From positions 1-10,166 of the forward strand of contig CALANC010000251.1 in the NCBI GenBank assembly GCA_937925895.1: 10,166 bases of DNA, in the 5' to 3' direction. The notes beneath the pieces are model-generated. The model did not search any database, was not told where the DNA came from, and worked only from the letters and a program-made list of their open reading frames with translations. The stretch is from an uncultured Desulfobacterales bacterium (GTDB taxonomy: Bacteria > Desulfobacterota > Desulfobacteria > Desulfobacterales > UBA11574). The stretch's first letter is position 1. Every line of letters starts with the position of its first letter. The position numbers and the translations under genes are program-made. Positions 1 to 7,189 of this stretch are shown here, in pieces.

Positions 1-12
1 GAGCAGGAGAAG

Positions 13-1200
13 ATGATGAAAAGATATTTTGAATTCTCTGCGATCTTGTTGCTTATCTTTTTTTGCAGCCGCACCTATGCAGGAGACTTGGAGATTGTCC
101 TGGCACCGCCACAGGAATCGGCGCAGGCCGGAAAGGAAGTGGTCTTCACTCTCTATTTTCATAACTATATCGATGCAGCCATTACCACGGAAATAGCCCA
201 GAAGATTTCCTGTCGGATATTCACTGATCATTCATCCGTTATGATAGACGCTTTCCTCCTGGCATCGGAACCGGAAGCCAAACTGAAAATCCGTGGTAAG
301 GGTTTTGCCAAAAAACAATACGGTATCAAACTTCCCGTCTATACAAGCGGTACGGTCCGCATTGAACCTGTGGGAATCGACACGAACCCCCTGACAATTC
401 AGGTGAGCAAAGCGCCTTCTGAGGAGTGGGGCGGCCAGCAGGTCCCCCTTGATGATGCGGCCACGCTAGTTCAGTCCTTCCTTAAGGATCTGTCTGTTTA
501 TAATCCTATGTATTTTCTTTTTGGTGTCGATCCGGGGCTCGAACAGAGCAAGTTCCAGTTCAGTTTCAAATACCGCCTATTTAATACAGAGGGATTTCTG
601 GCGGAAAAAGCGCCATGGGTGTCTGGGTTTCACTTGGGTTACACCCAGCGATCTATCTGGGATCTGAAGAGCGAATCCAAGCCATTTGACGACACCAGCT
701 ACATGCCAGAGGTTTTCTACTTGCTTCCCAAGATCGAACATGGCATCGATCGCATATCCGCATTCGGCATACAAGGCGGTTTTCAGCACGAATCCAACGG
801 CAAGGGCGGCGAGGATTCCCGCAGCACAAACTACCTTTACATCAGGCCCGTCATGGGCATTCACCTCTTTGGTCCATATCATGTCAAGATCGCTCCCAAG
901 ATATACACTTATGTGGAAAACGAAGATGAAACCAACGAAGATCTTGACGATTATCGGGGTTATTTCGACTTAGAAGCGGGTGTACTCAATCCCGAGGGTA
1001 TCGCCCTGAACTCCCACCTGTTTTGGGGCAAGGAAGGGGGTTCGATTCAGCTAGATTTGACCTATCCCATGAGCCAGCTTTTGGGAAAAAGCCTGAACGT
1101 TTATTTGCAGGCCCAATATTTCAGCGGATATGCGGAAACTTTGCTCCATTACAATGAACGGCATGACGCCTTCCGCCTGGGATTTGCCATCGTCCGATGA
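13..1200 (+). CDS. pldA: Outer-membrane phospholipase A (OMPLA/PldA-type) with N-terminal extension
   Basis: Predicted outer-membrane phospholipase A1, a Ca2+-dependent β-barrel enzyme that hydrolyses acyl ester bonds of phospholipids misplaced in the outer leaflet. A signal peptide (residues 1-23, hydrophobic 9-17, ending TYAG) is followed by a β-rich region of about 130 residues, then a barrel from about residue 163 (YNPMYF). The signature HESNGKGGEDSRSTN at 259-273 puts His259, Ser261 and Asn273 at the same spacing as the E. coli triad His142/Ser144/Asn156. SGYAETLLHYN near the C-terminus also matches the family. At 395 aa it is about 100 residues longer than E. coli PldA (289 aa), the excess lying before the barrel. 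ATG codons occur at 13 and 16; AGGAG at 5-9 is better spaced for 16. The last residue is Arg rather than the usual Phe. Confident in family. Confidence 0.93.
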   Translation: MMKRYFEFSAILLLIFFCSRTYAGDLEIVLAPPQESAQAGKEVVFTLYFHNYIDAAITTEIAQKISCRIFTDHSSVMIDAFLLASEPEAKLKIRGKGFAKKQYGIKLPVYTSGTVRIEPVGIDTNPLTIQVSKAPSEEWGGQQVPLDDAATLVQSFLKDLSVYNPMYFLFGVDPGLEQSKFQFSFKYRLFNTEGFLAEKAPWVSGFHLGYTQRSIWDLKSESKPFDDTSYMPEVFYLLPKIEHGIDRISAFGIQGGFQHESNGKGGEDSRSTNYLYIRPVMGIHLFGPYHVKIAPKIYTYVENEDETNEDLDDYRGYFDLEAGVLNPEGIALNSHLFWGKEGGSIQLDLTYPMSQLLGKSLNVYLQAQYFSGYAETLLHYNERHDAFRLGFAIVR

Positions 1201-1456
1201 CTGAAAAAACAGATGGGTCAGGACTACACATTTAACAAAAACTTCAAGAAGTTAACCGGAATAAAGGCTAGATTTCTTGGGAATAAGCAGCACGACGGGC
1301 ATAATTTTTGACACCATATTCAGAATATTCCGGTCTATATCAGAAAGAGAGTCAAGCTTCAGACTCTAAATCGCAAAGGGCTATCTTTTTAACTCACATC
1401 CATATATTGTGATCGAGGATTTTTTCCCAGCTAACGATAAGTTATTCTCTGTAATT
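1201..1456. other. Intergenic region between convergent pldA and DHS-like gene
   Basis: AT-rich spacer of 256 bases between the stop of the phospholipase gene and the stop of the oppositely oriented deoxyhypusine-synthase-like gene. I see no convincing ORF, tRNA or strong intrinsic terminator. The only local symmetry is a 4-bp hairpin (TAAC-GATAA-GTTA) near 1432-1444, too weak to call. Confidence 0.5.
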
Positions 1457-2530
1457 TTATCTTGCTTTTTCCAGGTTTGTTAAAAAAATTGGCATTTGTG
1501 TGATTATACTTTTGGATGATTTTTTCGGGCAATTTTCTAAAGCATAGGCCGCTAAAATAGGGAAAATGACGCTATATTCTCCCCAAATCTGAACTAGCTT
1601 TTGGTCATCTGCCGAACGGAACTTACCCCAGGTTACCGATTCGCTGAAACTACAGCCGGACAAACTACCCTCTCTTTCAACGGCTGTGCCGATTTGAATC
1701 CCGCATTCAGCGCCTTCAAATTTAATTTTAAGAACTTGATTGATTGTTGGTCCGGTTTGCTGAATGAAATTCTTGGGGCCACCACCACCAAGTTCGATGA
1801 AACCTGTTTGCCCGGTTGAAAAAACGATGGCTGCCGAATCAAATATATCTTTTTGTGCTGATAAGGTTATCGGAAATCCTTCCCGATCTGTTTGGACTAA
1901 ATTCATGGTGATGGAATGATTGGCCAACGAATCCCAAAATATTGGAACTTTTAGGTCGGCTGCTCTGGCGACAAACCTTCGCTCAGGGTATTTGCTGTTT
2001 TCCAAGACCCAGGTTCCTAATGCGAAATTAAATTCCCAGCTTGAAAGACCATCTTTTGACAGATGTTCATTAAAACAGTCTTTGACAAATTCACGAATGA
2101 TTTTGTCCTGTGCCTGAAGGGTTTCTTTATCGCGAATACCGATATCATGAATTCGTGTGTCACCATGGCGCCTTAGAATATCGTCGTCAAAAGAGGGAGA
2201 AACGGCTTTGACGGGGAGGTCGAAAGCAAAATGCAAATCATGGTAGACTTGCGCCCCGGTTGAACATATCACATCGATGAAACCGGCCTCTAGAAGAGAA
2301 ATTATCATTCCGCCCATGCCGCCGGCAACACCGGCACCGGCGATGCCGAGCCAGATCACGTCGTCATGTTCAATCATACGCTTGTAAAGTCGTGCTCCCC
2401 GGTAGACATTTCTGGCTTCAAAGGAAGTTTTCCCGAAAGCATTGACCAGATCTGTGATACTCATTCCTTTCGTAAGAGACGGCGGGATAATATCAGGTGC
2501 ATCTTTAAATATAGAATGTGGAAGTACCAT
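1457..2530 (-). CDS. Deoxyhypusine synthase-like protein (bacterial DHS family)
   Basis: NAD-dependent aminobutyl-transferase fold of the deoxyhypusine synthase family. Eukaryotes and archaea use it to modify eIF5A with spermidine. Bacteria lack eIF5A, and their relatives are linked to polyamine metabolism such as homospermidine synthesis; the substrate here cannot be read from sequence. Visible motifs: Gly-rich GIAGAGVAGGMGGMI (62-76), NAD-site STGA (90-93) followed by YHDLH, GGGGPKNF (to 255), and SVTWGK with Lys303 at the place of the enzyme-imine lysine (human Lys329). Human catalytic His288 sits in GGGVVKHH; the matching position here is Asn254. At 357 aa it is near family length. GAGGAG lies 3 nt before the ATG at 2530, a rather short spacing. 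It is transcribed alone, opposite to its neighbours. Family assignment firm, function open. Confidence 0.88.
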   Translation of the reverse strand: MVLPHSIFKDAPDIIPPSLTKGMSITDLVNAFGKTSFEARNVYRGARLYKRMIEHDDVIWLGIAGAGVAGGMGGMIISLLEAGFIDVICSTGAQVYHDLHFAFDLPVKAVSPSFDDDILRRHGDTRIHDIGIRDKETLQAQDKIIREFVKDCFNEHLSKDGLSSWEFNFALGTWVLENSKYPERRFVARAADLKVPIFWDSLANHSITMNLVQTDREGFPITLSAQKDIFDSAAIVFSTGQTGFIELGGGGPKNFIQQTGPTINQVLKIKFEGAECGIQIGTAVEREGSLSGCSFSESVTWGKFRSADDQKLVQIWGEYSVIFPILAAYALENCPKKSSKSIITQMPIFLTNLEKAR

Positions 2531-2835
2531 GAGCTCCTCAATTAGTTGATTGGATAAAATTTGTCTTTGCGATATAGAATCAATCCAGCAACATTATGGC
2601 ACAGGCAGCTACAGTTGTCCAAAGACCTTATTGGAAAACAGGGGTTTCAACTCCGGGTGCAGGAAGAAAAATGATTTTAAATTTTTATGAACCGTGATAG
2701 ATATAGACAAAATTGGGCGGCTGGTCAAGCACTCAATGCGCTCAAGATCTTCCCGGGCAATGCGGATCATAGAAACCTTAATGGAGCCCATGAAGTAGTA
2801 TTTGCAATTTGATCTTTTGTCCGCAAGTATATCGA
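2531..2835. other. Intergenic region with no convincing gene
   Basis: About 305 bases upstream of the DHS-like gene and before the first recognisable relic. A 76-codon minus-strand ORF (2609-2839) and two short plus-strand ORFs (from ATG 2595 and ATG 2687) are open, but none has a ribosome binding site or a family I recognise. The promoter of the DHS-like gene should lie here on the minus strand; I could not pick a good -35/-10 pair. It may include degraded upstream sequence of the M48 protease relic that follows. Confidence 0.4.
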
Positions 2836-3003
2836 TCATACGATCCGCGATCGGCGAATCCTTTTTGGGAAAGAATGGACCGCAAAGCAGACCCTCGACC
2901 TCCGGAATTCTTGTCCACCCATTCGGCTCCTTCGGCTCGGGTCACCAATATTGAAAGGTATATTTCCGAGGGAATTCCCTATTATCAGAAATCGCTGAAG
3001 TGA
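2836..3003 (+). pseudogene. 3' remnant of an M48-family metalloprotease
   Basis: Open frame of 56 codons to the TGA at 3001-3003, resembling the extreme C-terminus of secreted M48 peptidases (LoiP/BepA/YcaL group). It shows the landmark series YDPRSA, FWERM, PRPPEFLSTH and NIERYI-x(4)-PYY, seen in such proteases as a helix followed by the LSTHP..xxRxxxL segment. The HExxH zinc site and all upstream domains are missing. In this frame the text stops resembling the family just upstream of 2836. An ATG at 2809 opens the frame but has no ribosome binding site and encodes unrelated residues. I read this as a gene relic, not a working protein. It is the first of four same-strand relics. Confidence 0.68.
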
Positions 3004-3127
3004 AACATCCGGATCAGACGGTCAAAACGATGATGACTAGGCATGCAGGAGAACAGTGTACAACGGAAAATTTTCGCTTGTTTCACTTTCAGAAATAGGA
3101 TTTTTATCAAACCAAAAGGGATACGAC

Positions 3128-3738
3128 ATGGAACCAGGTGATTTAATAATGACGATTCCCCCTGGCTTTCGAATTGTTGTCATTGTGTTGCTTGCCATTC
3201 TTGCCCATTTTGCGGTTCAAGGACTCAAGCGGTTGAGCCGGTGGATGCTTACTTTGAAACTGGGAGCAGAAGCTTCGACCACGGAAAGCTTTCCCCGTCG
3301 ATACCCCAAATTTGCCACTGTGACCACTATCCTCGTCAGCGGTCTTACTTTTGTCATCTATTTCATGGCCAGACGATTTATGTTCCCAACCGCAATATCA
3401 CTATAATCAGCCGGTTTCGTCGAGGAGCCATCCGAGGGTATGTGGATATCCAACTTCCTGATGAAATCGAGGAAAAAACGGTGATAGAAGCGGTTAAATC
3501 CATTGCAACGGGGTTGTACAATCAACAAAAGTCCATTATTTTGGAAAAGCCCGAAATTTTCGGAGTAAAAGAAGCCAAAGGTGGCAACTGGCGCTATCTG
3601 CGGGTCAAGTTTCGCCTGTGGCCAGGTCAGACTGCAATCATAGAGACAACGTTCAAACAAAGAGTGATAGGTTTCATGAAAAAGCTATATCCAGACTATG
3701 CGGATTGGATGATCACAATTGTGTATCGCGTTGAATGA
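3128..3738 (+). pseudogene. MscS-family mechanosensitive channel, internal deletion and frameshift
   Basis: Two pieces of one MscS-type channel in different frames. Piece one begins at ATG 3128 (AAGGG about 7 nt upstream) and carries two membrane segments (IVVIVLLAILAHFAVQ and ATVTTILVSGLTFVIYF), then runs off-family to a TAA at 3404-3406. Piece two is in the next frame from about 3367: GQTIYVPNRN, IRGYVDIQLPDE, and the end YPDYADWMITIVYRVE with TGA at 3736-3738. The channel normally has about 90-100 residues between these pieces (third membrane/pore helix and start of the β domain, including the VGD-x-V motif); none are present. The join is near 3362-3372. Loss of the pore helix plus the frame change makes function very unlikely. 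It belongs to a different subfamily from the intact channel at 9075-10166. Confidence 0.8.
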
Positions 3739-4060
3739 GGCAAGCAGGGTTCATGTCAGAGAACTGACGGAACGCACATCCCGATTTGTCGAAGATATTG
3801 ACTCTGCTAGAGACCGTGCCGCAATAACCCAGGAAGAATTAAACAACCGATTATCGGAACAGATGAACAAGGCCATGTATCTGCTTTCGATTGTAGCGGC
3901 AATCTTTTTGCCGCTTGGCCTTATTACCGGGCTCCTTGGCATCAATGTGGGAGGCATTCCCGGGGCTGAAAATAAACTGTCCTTTCTGATCGTGCCAGTA
4001 TTTTTAGTGGTTTTGGCTGTAATCCTGGTCGGATTATTCAAGCGTGTAAAATGGTTGTGA
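3737..4060 (+). pseudogene. 3' half of a CorA/ZntB-family transporter
   Basis: C-terminal part of a CorA-superfamily divalent-cation transporter. Visible in order: the long helix ending ARDRAAITQEELNNRLSEQ, then MNKAMYLLSIVAAIFLPLGL into the pore motif, here GIN (GINVGGIPG) as in ZntB-type members rather than GMN, then the second membrane helix and the terminal FKRVKWL. The large cytoplasmic N-terminal domain (about two thirds of a normal ~320-aa protein) is missing. The frame is open from about 3719 using TTG, overlapping the end of the MscS relic by 20 bases. The next in-frame ATG (3863) is already at the first membrane helix, and no ribosome binding site is apparent. The C-terminus itself looks complete and undamaged. 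Probably a truncated relic. Confidence 0.82.
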
Positions 4061-4087
4061 TATTCTTGACGAAAAAAACCATTTTAC
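4046..4087. repeat. 11-bp perfect inverted repeat across the relic junction
   Basis: GTAAAATGGTT at 4046-4056 is the exact reverse complement of AACCATTTTAC at 4077-4087, with a 20-nt loop. The left arm and loop span the last codons and stop of the CorA/ZntB relic; the right arm lies in the first codons of the outer-membrane protein relic. No U-tract follows the 3' arm on either strand, so it is not a standard intrinsic terminator. Confidence 0.6.
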
Positions 4088-4267
4088 TCTGACACATATC
4101 GCAACCCGTTTCAAAGCCTGACCCGGCTCGAATGCCGCCTGCCATTGGTCAAAAACTTTTACGCCAATATCCAGTACGATGTTGATTATAAAGGTGAGCC
4201 GACGGCCGAAAATAAACACACCGACACTCAGTTCCTCTTTGGAGTGGGCTATGATTTTGAATTCTGA
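4070..4267 (+). pseudogene. 3' remnant of an outer-membrane β-barrel protein (DUF481-like)
   Basis: Open frame of 65 codons with no start codon at its head, bounded by an in-frame TGA at 4067 and ending at TGA 4265-4267. The translation alternates polar and apolar residues as in barrel strands (SLTRLECRLPLV, KNFYANIQYDVDYKG, TDTQFLFGVGYDFEF) and ends in Phe, the classic C-terminal residue of outer-membrane proteins recognised by the BAM complex. The pattern of a strand, a hairpin with a Pro-rich turn, and a final TDTQFLFGxGY strand resembles the end of DUF481 (salt-induced outer-membrane protein) members. It contains only the last three or four strands. It directly follows the CorA/ZntB relic and is the fourth 3' end in the series. 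The exact family is uncertain. Confidence 0.55.
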
Positions 4268-4357
4268 TAATATAAAATCTAGCAATTTTAACCTGAACCA
4301 AGCGTTTCAAATTGTAACCGGAGAAAAATTCAATATTTTAACAAAGGATAAATCGCA

Positions 4358-4576
4358 ATGAAACGTGCCAAGATGATCGGAATACTTGTATTGGCTCTGT
4401 CTGTCGCCATCGTGGTTTTGCAGAATACCGAGAGCGTTCAGACGAAAATCCTCTTTTTTTCCTTTACCATGCCTAGAGCGGTACTGCTCTTTTTTACGGC
4501 CTTGACCGGATTTATCATCGGCGTGCTGTCTTCTTTAATTGTCGGCCGAAAAAAATCGGATACCGCGCCCAGATGA
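4358..4576 (+). CDS. LapA-domain (DUF1049) small membrane protein
   Basis: A 72-aa inner-membrane protein with two predicted membrane helices (about 5-21 and 40-62) joined by the characteristic QNTESVQTKILFFSF segment and a short basic C-terminal tail (GRKK). This layout is that of the lipopolysaccharide assembly protein A domain; in E. coli LapA works with LapB to tune LpxC turnover and LPS synthesis. No LapB (TPR) gene is present here, so that role is only suggested. AAGGA at 4344-4348 lies 9 nt before the ATG. The gene appears complete for this short form. The truncated exchanger starts 35 nt downstream on the same strand, so the two may be co-transcribed. Confidence 0.82.
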   Translation: MKRAKMIGILVLALSVAIVVLQNTESVQTKILFFSFTMPRAVLLFFTALTGFIIGVLSSLIVGRKKSDTAPR

Positions 4577-4611
4577 TTTCCAGCATTTGAGGTTTTGGAA
4601 ATTAGTTTTTA

Positions 4612-5055
4612 ATGCTGCCTTATATTCTGCTCATAATAGGATTTGTTTTTCTGATCAAAGGCGCGGATTTTCTCGTTGCCGGGGCGTCTTCCGTCGCCAG
4701 ACGGTTCAACATTTCCGATCTGGCGATCGGTTTGACCGTGGTTGCTTTCGGCACATCCACGCCGGAACTGTTCGTCAATATCGTTGCCGGCGCCAAAGGA
4801 ACCACCGACATCGCCATCGGCAACGTGGTTGGCTCTAACATTTTCAACATCTTCTTTGTTCTCGGCATCAGCTCCATCGTTCATCCGTTGCCTTTTAGCG
4901 TCATAAGCAATCTCGATCTCGGCATGGTGATTCCGGCAAGCCTGTTATTGTTTATTTTCATGTTTACCGGGAAAAAACGCTCGCTGGACCGTTGGGAGGG
5001 TGTCGTTTCCGTGGGCATATACTTCATTTATATCATTTTTCTCATTTATCGATAA
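4612..5055 (+). CDS. Half-length Na+/Ca2+ exchanger (CaCA family), single α-repeat
   Basis: Member of the Ca2+:cation antiporter family (YrbG-like), but only 147 aa against the usual ~310-330. The N-terminal helix (LIIGFVFLIKGADFLVAGAS) and GLTVVAFGTSTPELFVN (41-56) look like the first α-repeat. GNVVGSNIFNIFFVLGIS (70-87) and the tail FMFTGKK-x(3)-DRWEG, ending in a final membrane helix and IYR, look like the end of the second half. A full protein has two inverted α-repeats that together form the transport site; only one hybrid repeat remains. The open frame is clean and in phase, so a protein could be made, but a working exchanger would need dimerisation of halves. Ribosome binding site weak (GGAA 11 nt upstream). 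I lean to a deletion product; a true half-size exchanger is possible. Confidence 0.72.
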   Translation: MLPYILLIIGFVFLIKGADFLVAGASSVARRFNISDLAIGLTVVAFGTSTPELFVNIVAGAKGTTDIAIGNVVGSNIFNIFFVLGISSIVHPLPFSVISNLDLGMVIPASLLLFIFMFTGKKRSLDRWEGVVSVGIYFIYIIFLIYR

Positions 5056-5080
5056 AAAATCCTTTCGGTCGTAGCGAAGG
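5054..5080 (-). terminator. Candidate intrinsic terminator of the minus-strand cluster
   Basis: Read on the minus strand: CCTTCG, a 7-nt loop, CGAAAGG (one bulged A), then ATTTTTTA. The short stem with a following T-run lies 57 nt beyond the TGA at 5137 and just past the stop of the convergent exchanger gene. The stem is short, so confidence is moderate. Confidence 0.45.
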
Positions 5081-5190
5081 TGAGCACAGGAACTCATAAG
5101 CCAATATCTAAAAAGAACTTCAGTACCATAAACCGGTCAGGCGCTTTCGTCCTCTGCGTAGGCATTTTTCAAGTACTGAAACATCATCCG

Positions 5191-6837
5191 CTAGGCGTTG
5201 AAAAACGAGCCGTTAAGAGAGATGGCTGACCGCATGACTTCGGCATACTTGTACGGCTGCTGATAGAACATGGGTAGGATCAAGGACTCAAGTTTACCGT
5301 ACAACGAAGAAATCTCAGCGGCAGGATCACTTTCAGCTTTCCAGTTGTCGCCAATGGACCAGCCGGTCACTCCTTCCACATGACCCTCGATCCACCAACC
5401 GTCCAAAACACTCAGGCTGGGAACGCCGTTGAGTGCCGCTTTCATGCCGCTGGTGCCGGAAGCTTCCCTGGGTTTCTGGGGCGTGTTCAGCCACACATCA
5501 ACCCCGGCACAGATCATTTTTCCCAATTCCATATCGTACTCTTCCAGATAGACGATTTTTAGCTGGTCCTGCAAGGCTTTTTCGGCCTGAAAAATGCGCC
5601 GGATCATATCTTTGCCGTTTTCATCCCGGGGGTGTGCTTTTCCTCCGTAAATTAACTGAATGGGTCCGACCTGTGAGCCCATCTGCTTTAATCGTTCAAT
5701 ATCGGCAAAAATTAAATCGGCCCGCTTGTAGGGCGTGGCACGTCGCGCAAAACCGATGGTCATCACCGCCGGGTCCAGCTCGATATCGGTCCGTTGCTGC
5801 ACTTGTGCAAGCAATTTGCGTTTGGCCTCCGTATGGGCGGCGATGATCTCCTCCAGCGGAAGGCAAGTAGCATACCGCAAATACAGGTTGTCGTGCCGCC
5901 ACTCGGGGATGTGGCGGTCGAAAAGTCGCCGAAAAGGAGGTGTGGTCCAGGTAAGGGCGTGTACGCCGTTGGTAACGGAGTTGATCGGATAGTCCGGGAA
6001 CATATCCTGAGAAATCGACTCGTGCCGGTGGGATACGCCGTTAATATAACGCGAAAAATAAAGCGCCAGATAGGTCATATTCAGAGATCCCTCCACAAAG
6101 CACCCGAAGGTTTCCAAGAAATTGGACCGCTCATCGCCCAGCACCTGCCGTATCATCTGTATAGGAAACTTATCGTGGCCTGCCGGTACGGGTGTATGAG
6201 TGGTAAACACGCACTGCTGCCGCACCGCATCGATGTCCTCTATATTTACGGTACCCAACCCCTCACCCTGTTTTTTTTCTTCCAACAAGGCCAGCGCCAG
6301 CAAGGCGGAGTGGCCCTCATTCATGTGAAACGCCTTGATTTTTTTGTATCCGAGAGCACGGAGCACGGCCATGCCTCCTAAACCGAGAATGGTTTCCTGG
6401 CACAACCTGTGGAAGTCGTCTCCTCCGTATAATTGGTCGGTTAACGATCGATCCCAGTCATCGTTTCCATCAACGGCAGTGTCAAGAAAATAAACCGGCA
6501 CATCGTATCCGTTCACACCTTGTGTAAGGTAGCGCCAAACGCGAATATGTACGGTTCGGCCTAACATGGGAATGGAGACTTGGAGACGTTGTGGTTCTAA
6601 AAACTCCTCAGGATACCACTCTTCTGGTTCTTCGGTCTGGTTTCCCTGGTCGTCCAGACGCTGGCGGAAATATCCCTTGCGATATAAAAGGGTTACGCCT
6701 ATCAGGGGAATGTTCAAATCGGCGGCGGCCTTCAAAGTATCGCCGGCAAGAACGCCCAGCCCACCGCTGTAGGTCGGCATTTTCGGTTCAAGACCGACTT
6801 CCATAGAAAAATATGCAATAACTGGCGACGGATTCAT
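5191..6837 (-). CDS. glgP: α-Glucan (glycogen/maltodextrin) phosphorylase, short GT35 form, with premature TAG
   Basis: PLP-dependent phosphorolysis of α-1,4-glucans to glucose-1-phosphate, in the cytoplasm. Motifs: [10 protein letters not shown] at the start with [57 protein letters not shown], and the PLP site [14 protein letters not shown] with Lys466. It lacks the DUF3417 front domain, as in the short (~550-570 aa) bacterial and archaeal forms. ATG 6837 overlaps the stop of the upstream small gene (ATGA), with AGAGGA 3 nt before it. The frame stops at TAG 5191-5193 after SFFNA. Beyond it the same frame continues RMMFQYLKNAYAEDESA to TGA 5137-5139, matching the usual family ending (SFFN-x-Q/H-RM…). 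The TAG therefore replaces a Gln or His codon, probably CAG. The missing tail is only 17-18 residues, so activity may survive. Confidence 0.9.
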   Translation of the reverse strand: MNPSPVIAYFSMEVGLEPKMPTYSGGLGVLAGDTLKAAADLNIPLIGVTLLYRKGYFRQRLDDQGNQTEEPEEWYPEEFLEPQRLQVSIPMLGRTVHIRVWRYLTQGVNGYDVPVYFLDTAVDGNDDWDRSLTDQLYGGDDFHRLCQETILGLGGMAVLRALGYKKIKAFHMNEGHSALLALALLEEKKQGEGLGTVNIEDIDAVRQQCVFTTHTPVPAGHDKFPIQMIRQVLGDERSNFLETFGCFVEGSLNMTYLALYFSRYINGVSHRHESISQDMFPDYPINSVTNGVHALTWTTPPFRRLFDRHIPEWRHDNLYLRYATCLPLEEIIAAHTEAKRKLLAQVQQRTDIELDPAVMTIGFARRATPYKRADLIFADIERLKQMGSQVGPIQLIYGGKAHPRDENGKDMIRRIFQAEKALQDQLKIVYLEEYDMELGKMICAGVDVWLNTPQKPREASGTSGMKAALNGVPSLSVLDGWWIEGHVEGVTGWSIGDNWKAESDPAAEISSLYGKLESLILPMFYQQPYKYAEVMRSAISLNGSFFNA

Positions 6838-7064
6838 TTTTCCTCTATGGGATTTACAAGTGTAAAGAAAAATTGGCTAACTTTATAGAAAGGCATAACG
6901 GCGATTTTTTGTGCCGCTGGATCCAATTCCTGCGCAAACGCAGAAGAATGGGTTGATTGGTTTGACCATTCCGCCGGAAAATGAACCGCTAAAGCACAAA
7001 CGATAACAGCAAAGATAAGCCACAAATTTTTCTTTATTATCATTATGTTATCTGATATTTTCAT
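6834..7064 (-). CDS. Small exported protein, possibly truncated
   Basis: A 76-aa ORF starting at ATG 7064 (GGAG 10 nt upstream) and ending with a TGA that overlaps the phosphorylase ATG (ATGA), which suggests translational coupling. A basic start (IIKK) and hydrophobic stretch 14-27 are followed by a likely signal-peptidase I site after AFA44. The mature part would be only 32 residues: QELDPAAQKIAVMPFYKV and a short tail. KIAVMPF is typical of the first strand of much longer periplasmic proteins (the KIAVLPF start of TolB-N-like or curli-assembly-like domains), so I suspect the gene lost its body and the rest is read-in to the phosphorylase ribosome binding site. Alternatively it is a genuine small periplasmic peptide or leader. 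Function unknown. Confidence 0.5.
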   Translation of the reverse strand: MKISDNIMIIKKNLWLIFAVIVCALAVHFPAEWSNQSTHSSAFAQELDPAAQKIAVMPFYKVSQFFFTLVNPIEEK

Positions 7065-7189
7065 ATTGGGAAAACTCCATATAAAAATGTTTAGTGAACG
7101 TTTTAAATTATTTTTCCTTTACAAACACCATAGGGTAACCCGGCGTCGCGAGATTTTCCAGGTAATTGTAAATCAGAGCTTCGATTCGA

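Noticed and set aside
2595..2812. Two short plus-strand ORFs of 33 and 41 codons starting at 2595 and 2687
   Set aside because: No ribosome binding sites, atypical composition and no family resemblance; treated as chance ORFs.
2609..2839. 76-codon minus-strand ORF
   Set aside because: No recognisable family and no clear ribosome binding site; it lies in a degraded region and just reaches the M48 relic.
3128..3738. Programmed frameshift joining the two MscS frames
   Set aside because: No slippery heptamer seen at the junction, and the pore-helix segment is absent altogether, so frameshifting would not restore a channel.
5433..5846. Long plus-strand ORFs opposite the glucan phosphorylase
   Set aside because: Antisense shadows of a well-supported gene with no initiation signals or family motifs.
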